64,000 nucleotides of DNA, from the NCBI GenBank assembly GCA_024196135.1, contig JAMQCK010000037.1:1-64000 (forward strand), in the 5' to 3' direction. This document shows positions 22,088 to 34,544 of the stretch, piece by piece. This stretch comes from Pleurotus ostreatus/Saccharomyces cerevisiae fusant. Its lineage: Eukaryota; Opisthokonta. The notes under the pieces are model-generated. The model had not been told where the DNA came from and searched no databases. It saw only the letters and a program-made list of their open reading frames with translations. The translations under genes and the position numbers were made by a program. Every line of letters begins with the position of its first letter. Position 1 is the first letter of the stretch.

Positions 22088-23932
22088 ATGCCATCCGCGC
22101 TCCAGATCGTCGCCGCGCTCAGCGTCGGCTACCTCGGTCTCGTCCGCGCGCTGCGCTGGCGCAGGTACGACGCCATCCACCGAAAGTACGCGCACAAGCT
22201 CGCGGACGGGTTTCTCACCCCTGCGGAGGCGCAGGAGGTCGTGCAGCTTTCCTTGGGGTACGACATGCACTGGCTCATGACCCAAGCGCTCTCGTTCGCG
22301 CTATTCAAGACCTACGGTATAGTAAGCTTCCACTATGTCAGCGCCGCAGACGTCAGGAATAGCTAATGCTGCGCAGCCCACTATATCCAAGCTCTTGGTG
22401 GCGACGAAGGAGCTGTCGACGGAGGAGAACGTTGCGAAGCGGTACGCGGATGTGCGTGGGTTTTCTTTTCCTTCGAAAGGTTGGCCTGTATTCATATCAC
22501 TGCCTTCAGACAGAGTTATTGATAGGTACCCGCGCATTCAATGCATGCAATGCGCACGGCGGCTGACGGTAATGACTTTCGTATAGGCGCCTGGACAGCT
22601 TGCCCGATAAATGGGCGGTACCCTGCGGCTGAGCCGAGAGCTCGATACGATCCTCGGGCGATGATCAGTATGGCCCGCGTCAATTTCCTGCACTCGAAGT
22701 ACAATATTGTACGTCAGGATGACCACTGACATGCTAGCCTTCGTACAACCTGCGCTCACGGCTCATTCCAGTCGAACGACAATTACCTGTATACATTGTG
22801 TTTGTTTCTTTTCGAGCCCATTGTACGTACTGAACCTCGCTTGTCGGACCCTCGGCGTCGCTTACGCATTCCCTGCAGACGTGGGCAGAGAAGTACGGAT
22901 GGCGGCCACTATCAGACTTTGAGAAGCATGTACGTGGCCTGTCGAGGATGGCTTGCTCCGGAGAAGTACACATATCTGACGTCTTTGACCAGGCCTGGTT
23001 CGTATACTGGGTCGAGATTGGCAAGCGGATGAACATCAAGGATATTCCTCCGACCTACGACGAGTTGAAGGCGTGGAGTCTCGTGAGCGCATACCGCCGA
23101 CACGAGGAATCACTGACTGACTTCCACTAAGCAATACGAGGACGAACATATGGTCCCCTCGCCCACCAACTACGAGGTCGCGCAGCATACGACGAACGAG
23201 CTGGTGATGCGCGTCCCTGCCGCTTTTGGCATCAGGGACTTCGCAAAGCGCTTCACTGTTTGCGCATTGGATGAGCGGGTGCGAGTTGCGATGCTGTACG
23301 TTCTTCATTTTCCCGCTTGACGAGTGACTGAAGGGCCCGACAGCCAAGAATCACCTCCGCGATACATGTACGCCATGATGGACACCGCGTTGTGGCTTGT
23401 ATCCTTCGCGCAGAAGCACTTGATGCTCCCCCGCTGGAAGATAGCGAGCGCCATTACCGTGGACATGCCTCCTATCGATCCAGCGACGGGCAAGGTTGAG
23501 CGCACTCATCCAGCATGGTGAGCTTTCGCTGGTAGGTTATCATACGTGTTTGACTGTTTCACCTCTTCTCACCAGGTTCCGTCCCCGCCCGTGGTATATG
23601 CCCGAGCCTGGGAACGTTGTGGATGACCTGGCGCTACGCTTTTTGCAATGGATAGGGTACTACCAGTACGCTCCAGGGCCGCAATGGAGGAGCGAAGGTT
23701 ACTACTTCGATGACTTGGTAAGGCGGACTCTTTAGCACCTTCTCGATTATCACTGAAGGTCTGCGTCTTCAATACAGGGTCCGCGAAAGTTCGAACAAGG
23801 TGAGCGCGGCATTTCTCTGGCATCATTGTATTCAAACCTTTCGTAGATGGGCGAACCGATGTTATGCACTCCGCTGAGAAACTCCTCGAATGTCCCATAT
23901 CGAAGGAGTGGTGGACTGAGGGGTCTCGCTGA
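22088..23932 (+). CDS. mpaB-family (PF09995) ER-anchored oxygenase, copy B, spliced
   Basis: About 407 residues. Same plan as copy A: anchor MPSALQIVAALSVGYLGLVR, EAQEVVQLSLGYDMHWLM, exon PTISKLLVATKELSTEENVA, a 16-base microexon (22510-22525) encoding TELLI, core MARVNFLHSKYNI, NDNYLYTLCLFLFEPI, TWAEKYGWRPLSDFEKH, WFVYWVEIGKRMNIKDIP, FAQKHLMLPRWKIASAI, FRPRPWYMPEPGNVVDDL, GPRKFEQ and the tail DGRTDVMHSAEKLLECPISK. No stop or frameshift is visible once introns are removed. It is closest to copy C, sharing the WWTEGSR end, so B and C are a recent tandem duplication. The metal or heme ligand is inferred from the family. Confidence 0.9.
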
Positions 23933-24422
23933 TGAAATGCCCATGCCCTCGCATGCCCCATTCCACTTTCGGACGCGATGGCTGTGGAGGGAACGTACTC
24001 AAAGCTGTTGCTTACATGTAAGACGGTGAGTACGCCCTCGCGCGCCATCTCCCACATTGGCTGAGAAATTGGTCACATTCTAGTAGAGAAAAACGAGAGA
24101 ATGGCATGTCCACCCCTTTGGGTTGCCCTGGCAAAGCGTTGCGCGGCCAATCTGCCTGAAGGACGTGATGATCAGCTTCGGCGCGCAGATCGATCATTGG
24201 CTATGTTATAACGCCAGGAGAACTGGCCATGCCTTCGTGAATCGCTCAGATAAGTCGAAGCCCCGGTATTTCCCTCATTGCGGTCGTTTTGAAGACACAC
24301 AACACCGTGCACACTCTACGGAGTTCACAACTCAATACGTCGTATCGCAGGGATCATGAGATACGCCAAACCGCTTGCTACTCGCTCCCGGTTATCGCGC
24401 GTGCACGGGACTTTTCAACGTC
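23933..24422. other. Intergenic region between mpaB copies B and C
   Basis: About 490 bases without a recognised gene, containing the copy C promoter. Confidence 0.4.
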
Positions 24423-24430
24423 TATAAAGA
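24423..24430 (+). promoter_or_regulatory. TATA box of mpaB-family copy C
   Basis: TATAAAGA, 66 bases before the ATG at 24489, matching the placement in copy B. Confidence 0.65.
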
Positions 24431-24488
24431 CCCGGATGTGCCGTAGGTCGATCCTTTACTCCCCCTCTCCTCCGCTTGCGACCGACCG

Positions 24489-26324
24489 ATGTCATCGGCC
24501 CTCCAGCTTGTCGCCGCCATCGGAGTCGGCTACATTGGTCTCGTACGGGCGCTGCGCTGGCGCAAGTACGACCAGATCCACCGGAAGTATGCACACAGAC
24601 TCCCAGAGGAACCTCTCTCGCCTGCGGAGGCCCAGGAGGTCGTGCAGCTTTCGCTGGGCTACGACATGCACTGGCTTATGATTGAGGCTTTCTCTTTCGC
24701 GCTATTCAAGACCTACGGCATTGTGAGTCTGCGCTTTACCACCGCGCTACTGGCACCCACTGATTTCGCGACGTGACAGCCTACGATATCCAAGCTGCTA
24801 TGCGCGACGAAGGAACTGTCGACGGAGGAAAATGTGGCTAGGAGATATGTGGATGTGCGTTGCGCTCTTTCTGGCCTTCCGGGTTCAATTGATTCTCCAC
24901 ATCGGTTATCGCAGACGGTACTCTTGATAGGTACGAGCGCCTGAATACATACATCTCACGGCGACTGAGTGCCATGAATTCTTTCCAGGTGCCTGGATGG
25001 CATGCCCAATAAATGGACGTTATCCAAACGCGAATGCAGGTCAATGTGACCCTAGAGCCATGATCAGCTTGGCACGGGTTAACTACATTCACTCGAAGTA
25101 TAATATTGTAAGCCATCAACTGCTAGCCACCGTGCCATGAAGCTAACGCTACACGTCAGTCAAACGACGATTACCTTTACACGTTATGTCTCTTTCTCTT
25201 TGAGCCGATCGTACGTTCCTTCCCCAATTATCTAAATATCTGCGCGGCTGACGCATATCACGAAGATTTGGGCAGAGAAATATGGATGGCGCTCGCTGTC
25301 AGATTTGGAGAAGCATGTGCGTATATGTCGCTGGCCCTCGTGGCTTGGCATTCAAGACCGGATATTCATCGAGGACTAGGCCTGGTTCGTTTACTGGGTA
25401 GAGATTGGGCGACGTATGGACATCAAGGATATTCCACCCACCTACGACGAGCTGAGGGCATGGTGTCTTGTAAGCAATGCCCTCATAGTCGATGGTCACT
25501 GATTTATACGGCCCTAAGAGTTACGAGGAAGGCCACATGGTTCCGTCCCCTACCAATTACGTTGTGGCGCAGCATACCACGAATGAGTTTGTGATGCGCG
25601 TCCCTGCGATCTTCGGCCTGAAGAATTTCGCAAAGCGCCTTGCGATCTGCGCCCTAGACGAGCGAGTACGGAAAGCAATGCTGTACGTGTCTATCCCCTC
25701 ACCTGTAGGGTGTTGTTCAACTCTCGTCGCTCGGACAGCCAGGACCCCCAGCCGTGGTACATGCACGCCGTCATGAAGGGTGCCCTATACTTCGTCGCTT
25801 TCGTGCAGAGGTATTTGATGCTTCCTCGGCGGAAGATGATCGGTACAGTGCCTGTAAACATGCCGGCCGTGAACCTGGACACTGGGAAGGTCGAACGCAC
25901 GCATCCGGAATGGTGAGCTTCCCGGACAAGACGCTTTGCGAGAGACAGACTCGTGCTGATTGATTAGGTTTCTTCCCTGCCCGTGGTACAAGCCCGAGCC
26001 TAGCAGCTTGCTGGAAGACCTGACTCTACGCTCGCTACGGTGGACGGGCTACTACCGACATCCTCCAGGACCACGGTGGAAGAGCGAAGGCTTTTACTTC
26101 GATGAACTGGTGGGACACATTCGATTTCCTTTTGATCACTGACTAACGGCCAATGTCTGCAGGGACCCCGCAGGTTCGAGAATGGTGAGCACTGAGCAGG
26201 CCACCTCGCTTGGAGCCCAGTATCTCATCCTGTCGTAGCTGGGCGAACCGATGTCATGCACTCTGCCGAAAACCTGCTCGGGTGTCCTATTGCGAAAGAG
26301 TGGTGGACTGAAGGGTCCCGCTGA
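24489..26324 (+). CDS. mpaB-family (PF09995) ER-anchored oxygenase, copy C, spliced
   Basis: About 405 residues, intact by my splice reading. Anchor MSSALQLVAAIGVGYIGLVR, SLGYDMHWLMIEAFSFALFK, microexon 24915-24930 (TVLLI), core LARVNYIHSKYNI, NDDYLYTLCLFLFEPI, then WFVYWxEIG in the form FVYWVEIGRRMDIKDIPPTY. Next come YEEGHMVPSPTNYVVAQHTT, QPWYMHAVMKGALYFVAFVQ, LPCPWYKPEPSSLLEDL, GPRRFEN and AGRTDVMHSAENLLGCPIAK with end WWTEGSR. Coding and intron positions parallel copy B throughout. It is followed tail to tail by the SnoaL-like copy 2 gene, only about 110 bases away. Reaction and substrate are not deducible. Confidence 0.9.
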
Positions 26325-26431
26325 TACTTTACGCATAAACTGTAACTTTCCGTGCTCGCTTTCTCGATTCAGACGTTTGTGTTGTGCCCAAAAAGCTCTC
26401 ATGATTTAACGCAAACTACGCTTCAGATTCA

Positions 26432-27080
26432 TTACTCTTTCTTCGGCAAGACGCCCGGATTCCCGTTCAGCCACACGTTGTCCATCTTCAGCTTGCTGAT
26501 ACGCCACGGGTTGCCGCTGCTCGCGGTCCGAGTGAGCTCGATCTCGTAGCGGCCCTATAACCGTGCTTAGTTCAGGCCTTGGCGAATCTCCATGCGTGCG
26601 ATGCAACTTACTCCGGTCTGCAGTATGGGGCCGCCCTCAGCAGCCTTGCGCACGATGGTCGCTCCCGTGTTCACGAGCACGTTCGCAGTTGAGGGCTGCT
26701 CGCGGTCGTTTGAGGGCTGCTCAAGATCGATGAGCGGGGAGCTGTGGGTTGTGAGTCCTCGGCGTGATACATTCGAAGGTCGATGCCTTACAAAGTCGTG
26801 TGCTGAATCGCATCGAAGTTGACCGACATCTCCTTCCACGTCTTCGCCTGCTCGGGACCTGAGATCGTGTAGGGCTCGCCACCAAGCATCGACGTATAGT
26901 CGATGAACACTTGGTCAGCGAATATATTCGACGCTACTTTCTCCGTTCGCTTTGTATCGGTGTATAGCAACTAAGTGACCGTGAGCAGCGCTTCAAAGGA
27001 CGCCAATGAGTACGCACCATGCCCACGACGACATCGTGAATATTTGCGCGGTCCACTAACCACTGAGTAGCGTCGTACAT
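26432..27080 (-). CDS. SnoaL-like (NTF2-fold) small protein, copy 2, spliced
   Basis: Paralog of the gene at 8673-9475 with the same four-exon plan: MYDATQWLVDRANIHDVVVG, LLYTDTKRTEKVASNIFADQ...IDYTSMLGGEPYTISGPEQA, SPLIDLEQPSNDREQPSTAN...GATIVRKAAEGGP, and GRYEIELTRTASSGNPWRIS to LNGNPGVLPKKE. About 160 residues, with no signal peptide. SnoaL-like members act as cyclases, isomerases or binders of polyketide or steroid-like molecules; here no catalytic residue can be assigned. It sits tail to tail with mpaB copy C and beside an alpha/beta hydrolase, so a shared pathway is possible. The TAA is at 26432-26434. Confidence 0.8.
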
Positions 27081-27322
27081 GGCCGCTCTGGTTAAGATCT
27101 GTGTAAGCAGTGATAAGAAGTTGCCATTGCTCAGTCATCTGAGGTGATCTGCCGAATGCCGTCGGTCCCTACGGATCTGATAAACAATGATTTCCACATT
27201 TGGACCACAAAGAAGAGGCTATATAAGGTAGGGCAGCGATGGCGTAAGATCAAGCCCCATAGAGAACAATCATCGAATCTATTGAGCGGGAGCTTGCAGA
27301 GCAGCTTTCTGTCTACTTCTTG

Positions 27323-28364
27323 TTAGACGGTCATTCTTATGAATGAAAGATGATCGCACCTTCTCATGATCCAGCCCATCGCCTCCTCCGCCCACTCCTC
27401 TGCATCGCCAGTACCCAAGGCCCATATCATGCTGATGTGGTTGTGCCTCCTTGCGACAATTCTGTTGACCCTCTTCCCTCCCTTCTTCTCCAGCGCCTTC
27501 TCAAAGTCGTCGCCCGTCGCTCTGAGATCCTGCGGCTCCCGCTCCGCCTCCGCCATGAGTATCAGCCTGGCAAAAGCCCGGGCGTCCTCATCGCTTGCAC
27601 TCTCGTACAGACCTAGAGGCTCCGTAGCTCGCGCTCGCGCCTCCCCGCCGTAATACCTGTACACGATGTCGTCGTCGAGGATCCTATATGGAGCGCCAAC
27701 CAAAACAACGCCGCGAAGTCGGTCTCCCAGGGGCGTCCGGTCGAAGTCAGGGTGCAACAGAGCCGTGCATACATGCGCCGCACCCGCGGAGTGCGCCAGA
27801 ACGAACAGCGAGCCAACATCTGGACTGCCAGGACGTATGTCGCCAGGGTGCTCGACCGCCCACAGCAGAGCATCGAGGGCATCGCGTCCACCATCCGGGT
27901 ACTTGGCCTGTGGCACCAGACGATAATCCGGAATGACGGTGATGAAACCCCGCGCCGCGAAGTATGCGCCCAAGAACCCATAGCCTACGTCCATGGGCGG
28001 AGGCAACTGGCGCGAACCGGCTGTGAAGCCGCCTCCATAGTAATGGAATAGGACGGGGCGAGGCGTTCCAGGGAACTCAGCGATGGGGTAGTAAACGTCT
28101 AGCTGCGGTTACTACCCGGTCAACTCCTGGCAACGACGGCGAGGGTGTGCACTCGTGCTCACCTTATGCCTCTCGGTGGCGCCGTACTGGAACGTCTTCC
28201 TGGGCACACACTCAATCTCAGCGCGCTTAGCCTCGTGAATGGGCACGAAGGCCGTTATCGCTTTATCAGTCGTTAGAAGGGCTTCGCCAATCCCGTGGGA
28301 ACGACCTACTGGGCATGGAGATCTTTACGATCGTCGTCTCCGGGTTCGCCTCGACACGTTCCAT
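27323..28364 (-). CDS. Alpha/beta hydrolase (carboxylesterase type B/fold-3-like), spliced
   Basis: Predicted soluble esterase. The start MERVEANPETTIVKISMP joins, across a 49-base intron ending CTAACGACTGATAAAG, to TITAFVPIHEAKRAEIECVP. After another intron come LDVYYPIAEFPGTPRPVLFH and the oxyanion region HYYGGGFTAGS. The last exon contains GYGFLGAYFAARGFITVIPD, YRLVPQAKYPDGGRDALDAL, the nucleophile VLAHSAGAAHV, and the catalytic His region VARRHNHISMIWALG. About 300 residues. The YYGGGF loop replaces the common HGGG. It differs from the enzyme at 11477 by lacking an N-terminal anchor. It could act on esters made or cleaved by the neighbouring mpaB-family enzymes, but that is inference. Confidence 0.82.
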
Positions 28365-28673
28365 GACTGCGCGCGCCTGTGGGTTGCGGAGTAGAGATGA
28401 TGGTGGTAAGGAACTAAGGCTAGTTGAATAATGATATATCAGAGGCGGTCGAGCTTCTAAGGAGACACCCAGCTGGTCGGTTACTCCCGGCATCAAACAC
28501 GAGTTCTGCGTGCGATCCATACGCGCATGGCTTCGGGCCCCTGCCCCTTGTCGAGGCGCCCAGGAGGCGCGTCAGGCAACTGCGCAGCAATGAGAGTTTG
28601 CATGAAGTAGTTCGTGTCTTGCATTCCACCCATCCAAAATAAAGATATTCATGCTACAGATCTATCAGTATTT
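28365..28673. other. Short intergenic region, no gene recognised
   Basis: About 310 bases between the hydrolase start and the transporter stop. It should hold the hydrolase promoter. No TATA box or repeat is clear. Confidence 0.35.
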
Positions 28674-31600
28674 TCATGTCCTTGTCGCCAAAGCTGATAG
28701 CAGAATATCATAGTCCACTTTCGCCGCTGCATACGTTCGTTAGGCCCGTTCCCTCCAAGAAGTAATAGAAGGTACTCACACTTCAGGACAAGCCCCAGGA
28801 ACTCGCGCGCTAGCTCGGGCTCCTCTTTTTCCATCCTCCGCATCGCGTCCATGCTCAACCGCCACACCACCGCGGGCTGCTCGACGACCGTCGTCGCGTT
28901 ACGAGGCAGCCCAGACAAGGCCGACAATTCGCCCGCCAACGTGCCCGGCACCATCGACTCCTCTATACTGCGCGCTGGGTCTGAGAAGTGGTATATTGCG
29001 CGCAGGATGCCGGCCTCGATGATGTACAAGCCATCGGGTTCGTCGTCTTGTTGCCAGAGTACGTGACCCATGGGTAATCGCATGCGCTCAAGGTACTTGG
29101 TTATAGGTTGCAAGCGTTTTGGGTCGAGCTTGGAGTAGGACGAGAACGCCTTGACAAGAGTGTCAAGCGGTTCACCGTGCGCGGCGGACTCGTCAGTCGC
29201 GTTATGGTGGTCTGCGTGATCGTCAGGACCCAGCGCACGCCATTTGAATTTCAGGACACACCTGCCGACAATATCCTGTTCCCGACGTCCTGAACATGCG
29301 AGTATCTCGGGGAACCGACCATTGACCCAAGATGCTCAACCGCGACTATGTCGCCATCTTGACGACCAGGAAGCACTAGTGCAGACATTAGCATCGAGCT
29401 TCAGAGCTTCAGAGCGGCTAGGTAACATGACCTACTCAGAGCAGAAGTCTCCGCCTTTTGCGACCTGAACCACGTCCGAAGGTACATGTTCTCGGTCCCT
29501 GCACCCCCGTCAGCACATTATACCATAGCGAACCCTCCCTAACTCACATTCCAACGCATCATTGAACGACGAGAACACCTCCACCCCGGGCGAGCTCAGT
29601 AGATCCACGCTCTCCAGCGCCCGCCCCACCGGCGACTCCACCGCCAGCCCGCACAGCACAAGTGTCACGCCGCGCGCGCCCAGCATGCGCTGTATGCGCA
29701 CGAAGGCCTCCGCCGCGGACATGTCAACGCCAGCGACGAGCGCGAAGTCGAGGATGAGAAAGCGGATAGGGCTACGCTGCCACTTGGCGCCGTCGAGCAG
29801 CTGCTTGATCGTTTCTTCGACGTAGGTGATGGTGCCGAAGAACAGGAAACCTACGGCGGTGTATCGTCAGCAAGGACAAGGTCGGAGGAATCAAGAGGCC
29901 TACCTTGCAATCGCATAATGGCCGTTTGCTTGGACACTTCGCGGATGTAGGCCCGCTGCGAGCTCGGCCGACGTACGGTAGACATGACCGTCTCTCCTGT
30001 ATGTACCGAGCGTATGCTGCGCCGTTGGGAGTTCTGCACGACGAAGAAGAAACCTAAGAGGAAGCATATCAGCACAGATTCCCTCCTCAGGAGCCTCCAT
30101 GCACTCACAGCTGACAACGATACCAAACAACACGCCCACGACGAAGTCCCACAGCGTCATGCAGATCATAATGCTGACAATCGTGATGTACTCGGTTCGG
30201 CTGGTGCGATGTCTGGTGTCCCAGAGCGCCTCCTTTACGAGGTCAATCCCCAACACGAAGATGAGGGCTCCGACTTCCATGATTGCTGCAAAACGGTCAG
30301 TAGAAGGAAAGCGATTGATCGAAAGTCAACGCACGCAAGTAAGCTATCGGACCGGTGCCAACAAAAAGGAGGAGCAGCGTTGCCCCTGCAAGCAGCAGAC
30401 CTGATATCCGCGTGGTGCCGCCAACACGGTAGAACCTGGACCATGCTTTTAGAGGGGTGACATACACTGACAGTCAATGTTGCTCACAGTAAGGTGTTCA
30501 CGTATACCAAGTAGTTCGGCGGAGTACCCAGCAATCCAGCAATAACATTGGAGTATCCATGCGCAGTCAACTCCTTATTGGTGTCAACGTCCTCGTTCAA
30601 CGACACCGCTAGCGCAGGCACGTTTAAGGGCGGGTGCAGAATATTGAAGAACAGCCTGCGCTTTCGTGAGCTAACAGTCCGCGCCCATTTTCATCACAGA
30701 TTACTCACAATGCAAATTGCGTCGGCAGCGTCGCCCAAAGCGCGCCCCAGCGGATTTGCCGAAAGTCTGTACATCGACGTTAGCGTCATCTCTATGATCC
30801 CGCATCCCCTTCACGAGTCATCCACAAGACGACTACTCACCAAAGAACTCGTAAAAAGTGTACCACTTCCCCTCGCCTCCTCCCACATCGAAGAGCCACC
30901 CCGCGTCGCGCAGCTCGCCAAGGTTCAGCCTTGCCGACAGAACCACGACGTAGAAGATAGCCGGGATCATGACGAAATCTGTGAGCAACGAAGGCATCAG
31001 TGCCTGCGAACAATACGTGTACGCGTCCGGCCTGCGTGTACACCTCCCCAGCGCGCGGTGGATGCTTCCATCGCATAGACATCCACCACACGCCAGCACC
31101 GCGTACACGAAAACCCAACATCCATGGGAGAAAACCGAGGACGCGTACGAAAGCAAGACCGCCCACTCACACCCCGGAAAGATCAGCTGCCCCGCCCTCT
31201 CACTAAACGTCGCGAACGAGGTGACCAGGCGCAGCACGGCCGCCAGCCCAAACGGCAGCGCCCACATCATGAGGTTCCGCCCGTCGAGCAGGAAGAACTT
31301 CAGCGTGTCCAGCGTATACGTAAACTCCGTGTCCTCCAGCCCTGTCGAGACGCAGAGTCTGTGGACGCCGGGTTAGCCTTTGTGTGTAGACCGGGGATTC
31401 CCACGGCGCGGGGCCTGCCCATGAAGATGGAAACGCACCCAGTGATGATGAGGAAGACACCGATCCCGCCAATACACCTATTCGGGGTCAGTTAGTCGTG
31501 TGCGGTTACTCACGCATAGAATCAGAAGTCCTACGACTAGAGCACGCACCCAACCAAAATATGCCTCGGGAAGAACCCCATCACATTCCCCAGCTTGAAG

Positions 31601-33362
31601 AAGCCCAGCAGCAGGAACGTCAGGCCCGTGAGGATCGAGCTGAGCGCGTAGGCCGCTAGCGTAGTCGCCGCGATCGCGCGCTCGTTGCCGGGCTCGAGCC
31701 CGATGTCGTTGGTGATGGAGGAGGAGAGGATGTGAAAGAAGGGCTGGAGGGGTGGGTGAGTTATTTGGTTGTTGACATTGAGAAACATTCAGGAAACTCG
31801 TGCGGAATGGAAGCTCGTAGAGATTATGAAGGGGAGAGAGAATGAAGGGAAGAGATCTAGTAGGAGAGGAGAGCGAATGGAATGCAGAGGAGAACAACTG
31901 AGAAGAGGACGACGGGAAGAGGGACTGGAGGCAGAACACGCACCACAACCTCAATCATCATGCTCCCATTCCCGCCCTTGAAGCTGCTCCCGCCCAGCGT
32001 GTACACGAGCTGCGACACGACGGCAGTAATGAAGAACATGGACACGCCCGCCGACGTGATGCCCAGGGAGATGAACGGCTCGGCGGTGGGGAACACGAGG
32101 ATCCCGTCTGGTGAGGGGTGTGGTCAGTCGAGGCGGGCAATGAAGATAGCAGGGACATGATGGCAGGGCAGGTGGGGATGAATGAGTGGCAGACAGGCGT
32201 GTAATGGAAGTAGCACACGCGCGATGAGGGTAGCAGCGAGGTATGAGAAACGCGTGCAACAGCACTCAACTCACAAGATACCGCATCTAGGATGTTCAGC
32301 AGCGTGCCCAGGAGCACGGCTGGCAGCGCCTTGAGGCCCTGCGTCGCGACGTCCGCGGCAGCGTCACGAGTGAGCGTGCCCCGGATCGTCTTCAGCAACT
32401 TCTCTGATCTTGAGGGCGAGCCCTTGCGTGAGGTAGAGCTCGGCGCACCGCCGTTTGGCGCATCCCCGTTCTGCGGCGGGGTGACGACGAGCAGCGGCGT
32501 GTGCTCGTCTGCATCCTGTGCGGGCGTCGGTTCGGAATGATCGTGGGGCAGCGTTTTGTGATGACCGCGAGGACTCGCGACCGGCGTTGGACTCCCGGCG
32601 CCTGAGGTAGGAGTAGAATCATTTGGTGTGGGGGAAAGATCGTCGCCATGGACATGGTCCACAGACAGCGTGGGCGGGCGCAGTAGTGTCAGGCCCGACG
32701 CTTGCATGGGTGTCCCCTCCGACGATCGGGTCGAGGAGACGTCGTCCAGTATGGACGAGCCCGTCGAGGCCGCCTCGTCGAGCGGCTGCTCGGGTATGAA
32801 GGCCTCGTCGGGGGCGATCATGGGGAAGACGTAGTTCTGTCGCGGGCTGTCGTGTCGCGGCGAGGGCATGACCATATTCGACAGCTGCACCGTGCTCGCG
32901 CGTATGCTGTCCTGCGAGTGCGGGGCAGCCCTTGCGAGGGAGGACGAGAGGGAGAGCGAAGAAGCCGGCGATCCATTCTGGTTATTGAACCTTGTATGCA
33001 GAAGCCTAGCGGGGGCGCAAACGTTAGCACACTCGTCACAGGCTGCGCAAAAGGTAATGTATGATCATGTAGCCAGAACTCGAAGCGACAGCAGCGGGAG
33101 TTATCGAAATAGGACGTAAATCAGGCCTCGTCAGGAGACCCCGTACGCACCCTGCTCTGCTCCCCACTGACGCCGACGTCGATTCCGTCCCGCGCTGTAT
33201 AGATGGCCGACGCGTGGTGATGTCTCGCGGCGGTGTCGTCGCCTGCTGTCGACTTTCGCCATCCCTTGCGACATCCATCGCTGTCGCGCTCGCAGTGGCG
33301 CTCGCGATCCCCGCCGCGGGTGACGCCTTCGCGGGCGCGTCGAAGGCGCTGGGTGTCGACAT
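28674..33362 (-). CDS. SulP-family transporter with STAS and cyclic-nucleotide-binding-like domains (yeast Vsb1/YGR125W type), spliced
   Basis: Large membrane transporter of roughly 1,200 residues. Yeast YGR125W (Vsb1) and relatives share this layout and act at the vacuole in basic amino acid transport. The start [20 protein letters not shown] and about 300 following residues are disordered and Ser/Pro-rich, with [15 protein letters not shown] near the membrane part. SulP segments include [69 protein letters not shown] and [25 protein letters not shown] domain follows ([28 protein letters not shown]), then a cNMP-like domain ([40 protein letters not shown]). The last exon ends [14 protein letters not shown]. 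About 12-15 short introns. Substrate specificity is inferred from the family. Confidence 0.88.
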
Positions 33363-34544
33363 TCAGCGCAACCTGGGCCCCGATGGCCTGCAGACCGCTA
33401 TAAAGGCCTGGAAAGCACTTGAAGATAAGAAGCAAGGATGTGGTCCATTTGAAGATGCATTTCAAGTCCGCTGCATCATTGTCACGCAGGCGTGACGCTT
33501 CGCGTACCCCTGGCGCGCTTTTCCCGCGGTTCGACTTTCTCTTCTCACCACAACTCTATACCAGGCCCATCGATGAGCAATCCAGTACATTAGTCGACCC
33601 TACCCTGAGTTGGAACTCCTGCACTGTGCTCACCAACTCCCCCGCCAACGTCTCGGACGTGCAAATTTACATGCGACCGCGGATCTACGCCTCTTCTAAC
33701 ACCGGCTAGCCAACGGACCTAGCGGGAACCCACACAACTCGGATCTCGGAGGACACGAGTAGGCGCCCGTAAAATTTTGCACTCAACAACGGCGGCAGCG
33801 ACACAAGGAAAGGCTACTCGGCGCGACCGGTGCAGTCGGGAAGTACGCCAACCTCTCGGACCAACCTTCTCAGTTTCCCCATCTACAGCCGCCTCTCTAA
33901 ATGAGCATCGCGTTCTCCATCGAACGCGACCGCAACGGTCTCGTACTAGCAGCAACGCTACTCTATCAGTAATTCAACACAAGCAGGACACCCCCTCAAT
34001 TGCGCTAAATGAACTGTGACCATGTCACACCGGGCGACCTTATCACGCCTCGTGTTACAGCGCTCGCCGAGGCTCCGCTTTGCATCCGGGGGCGGGAGCA
34101 ATTATTTATCTCTGCCTGGGCATCCGCCGCTGCTCCCGGCTGCTCCTCAATTTTCTCTCTCAAAAGCGCTCCCTTATCTGGTATCGACCGATCGCGCACC
34201 CTCGCCCGGCGCGGCAGACGTCAACGCAGCGTGAAGGGCCCAGTTCATCAGCGTGGCGAGGCGAGGCGAGGCGACGGCGTCGGATACGGTGGAGAGAGCG
34301 ATCGTGTCCTTCCTGCTTTTCCTAAGGCAAGAGGAGCTCAACGGCAGGCCGCGACGCTAGCGGCTTCGAGCACGACGAGGTCAGCGAAATGAGCGCGCCG
34401 TGATCACGTACATCTCATGTGATCGTGTTCCCCATGTCCTCGCGACCTTCTCAAGCTGACAACCGTATTCGAGACTCATACTGCTCTGAGTATACCGTAA
34501 TACAACAAGTACTTATGCACCCAGGGAAAGACGTACATGTGCAA
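33363..34544. other. Intergenic stretch of about 1.2 kb, no gene recognised
   Basis: Lies between the SulP promoter and the end of mpaB copy D. It contains short frames but none has a recognisable domain or splice structure. A direct GAGGCGAGGC motif repeats at about 34255-34270. Confidence 0.4.

Noticed and set aside
31958..32890. Separate gene from the 310-residue minus frame
   Set aside because: It continues from an upstream exon (33100-33362) and downstream SulP exons, so it is one exon of the transporter.
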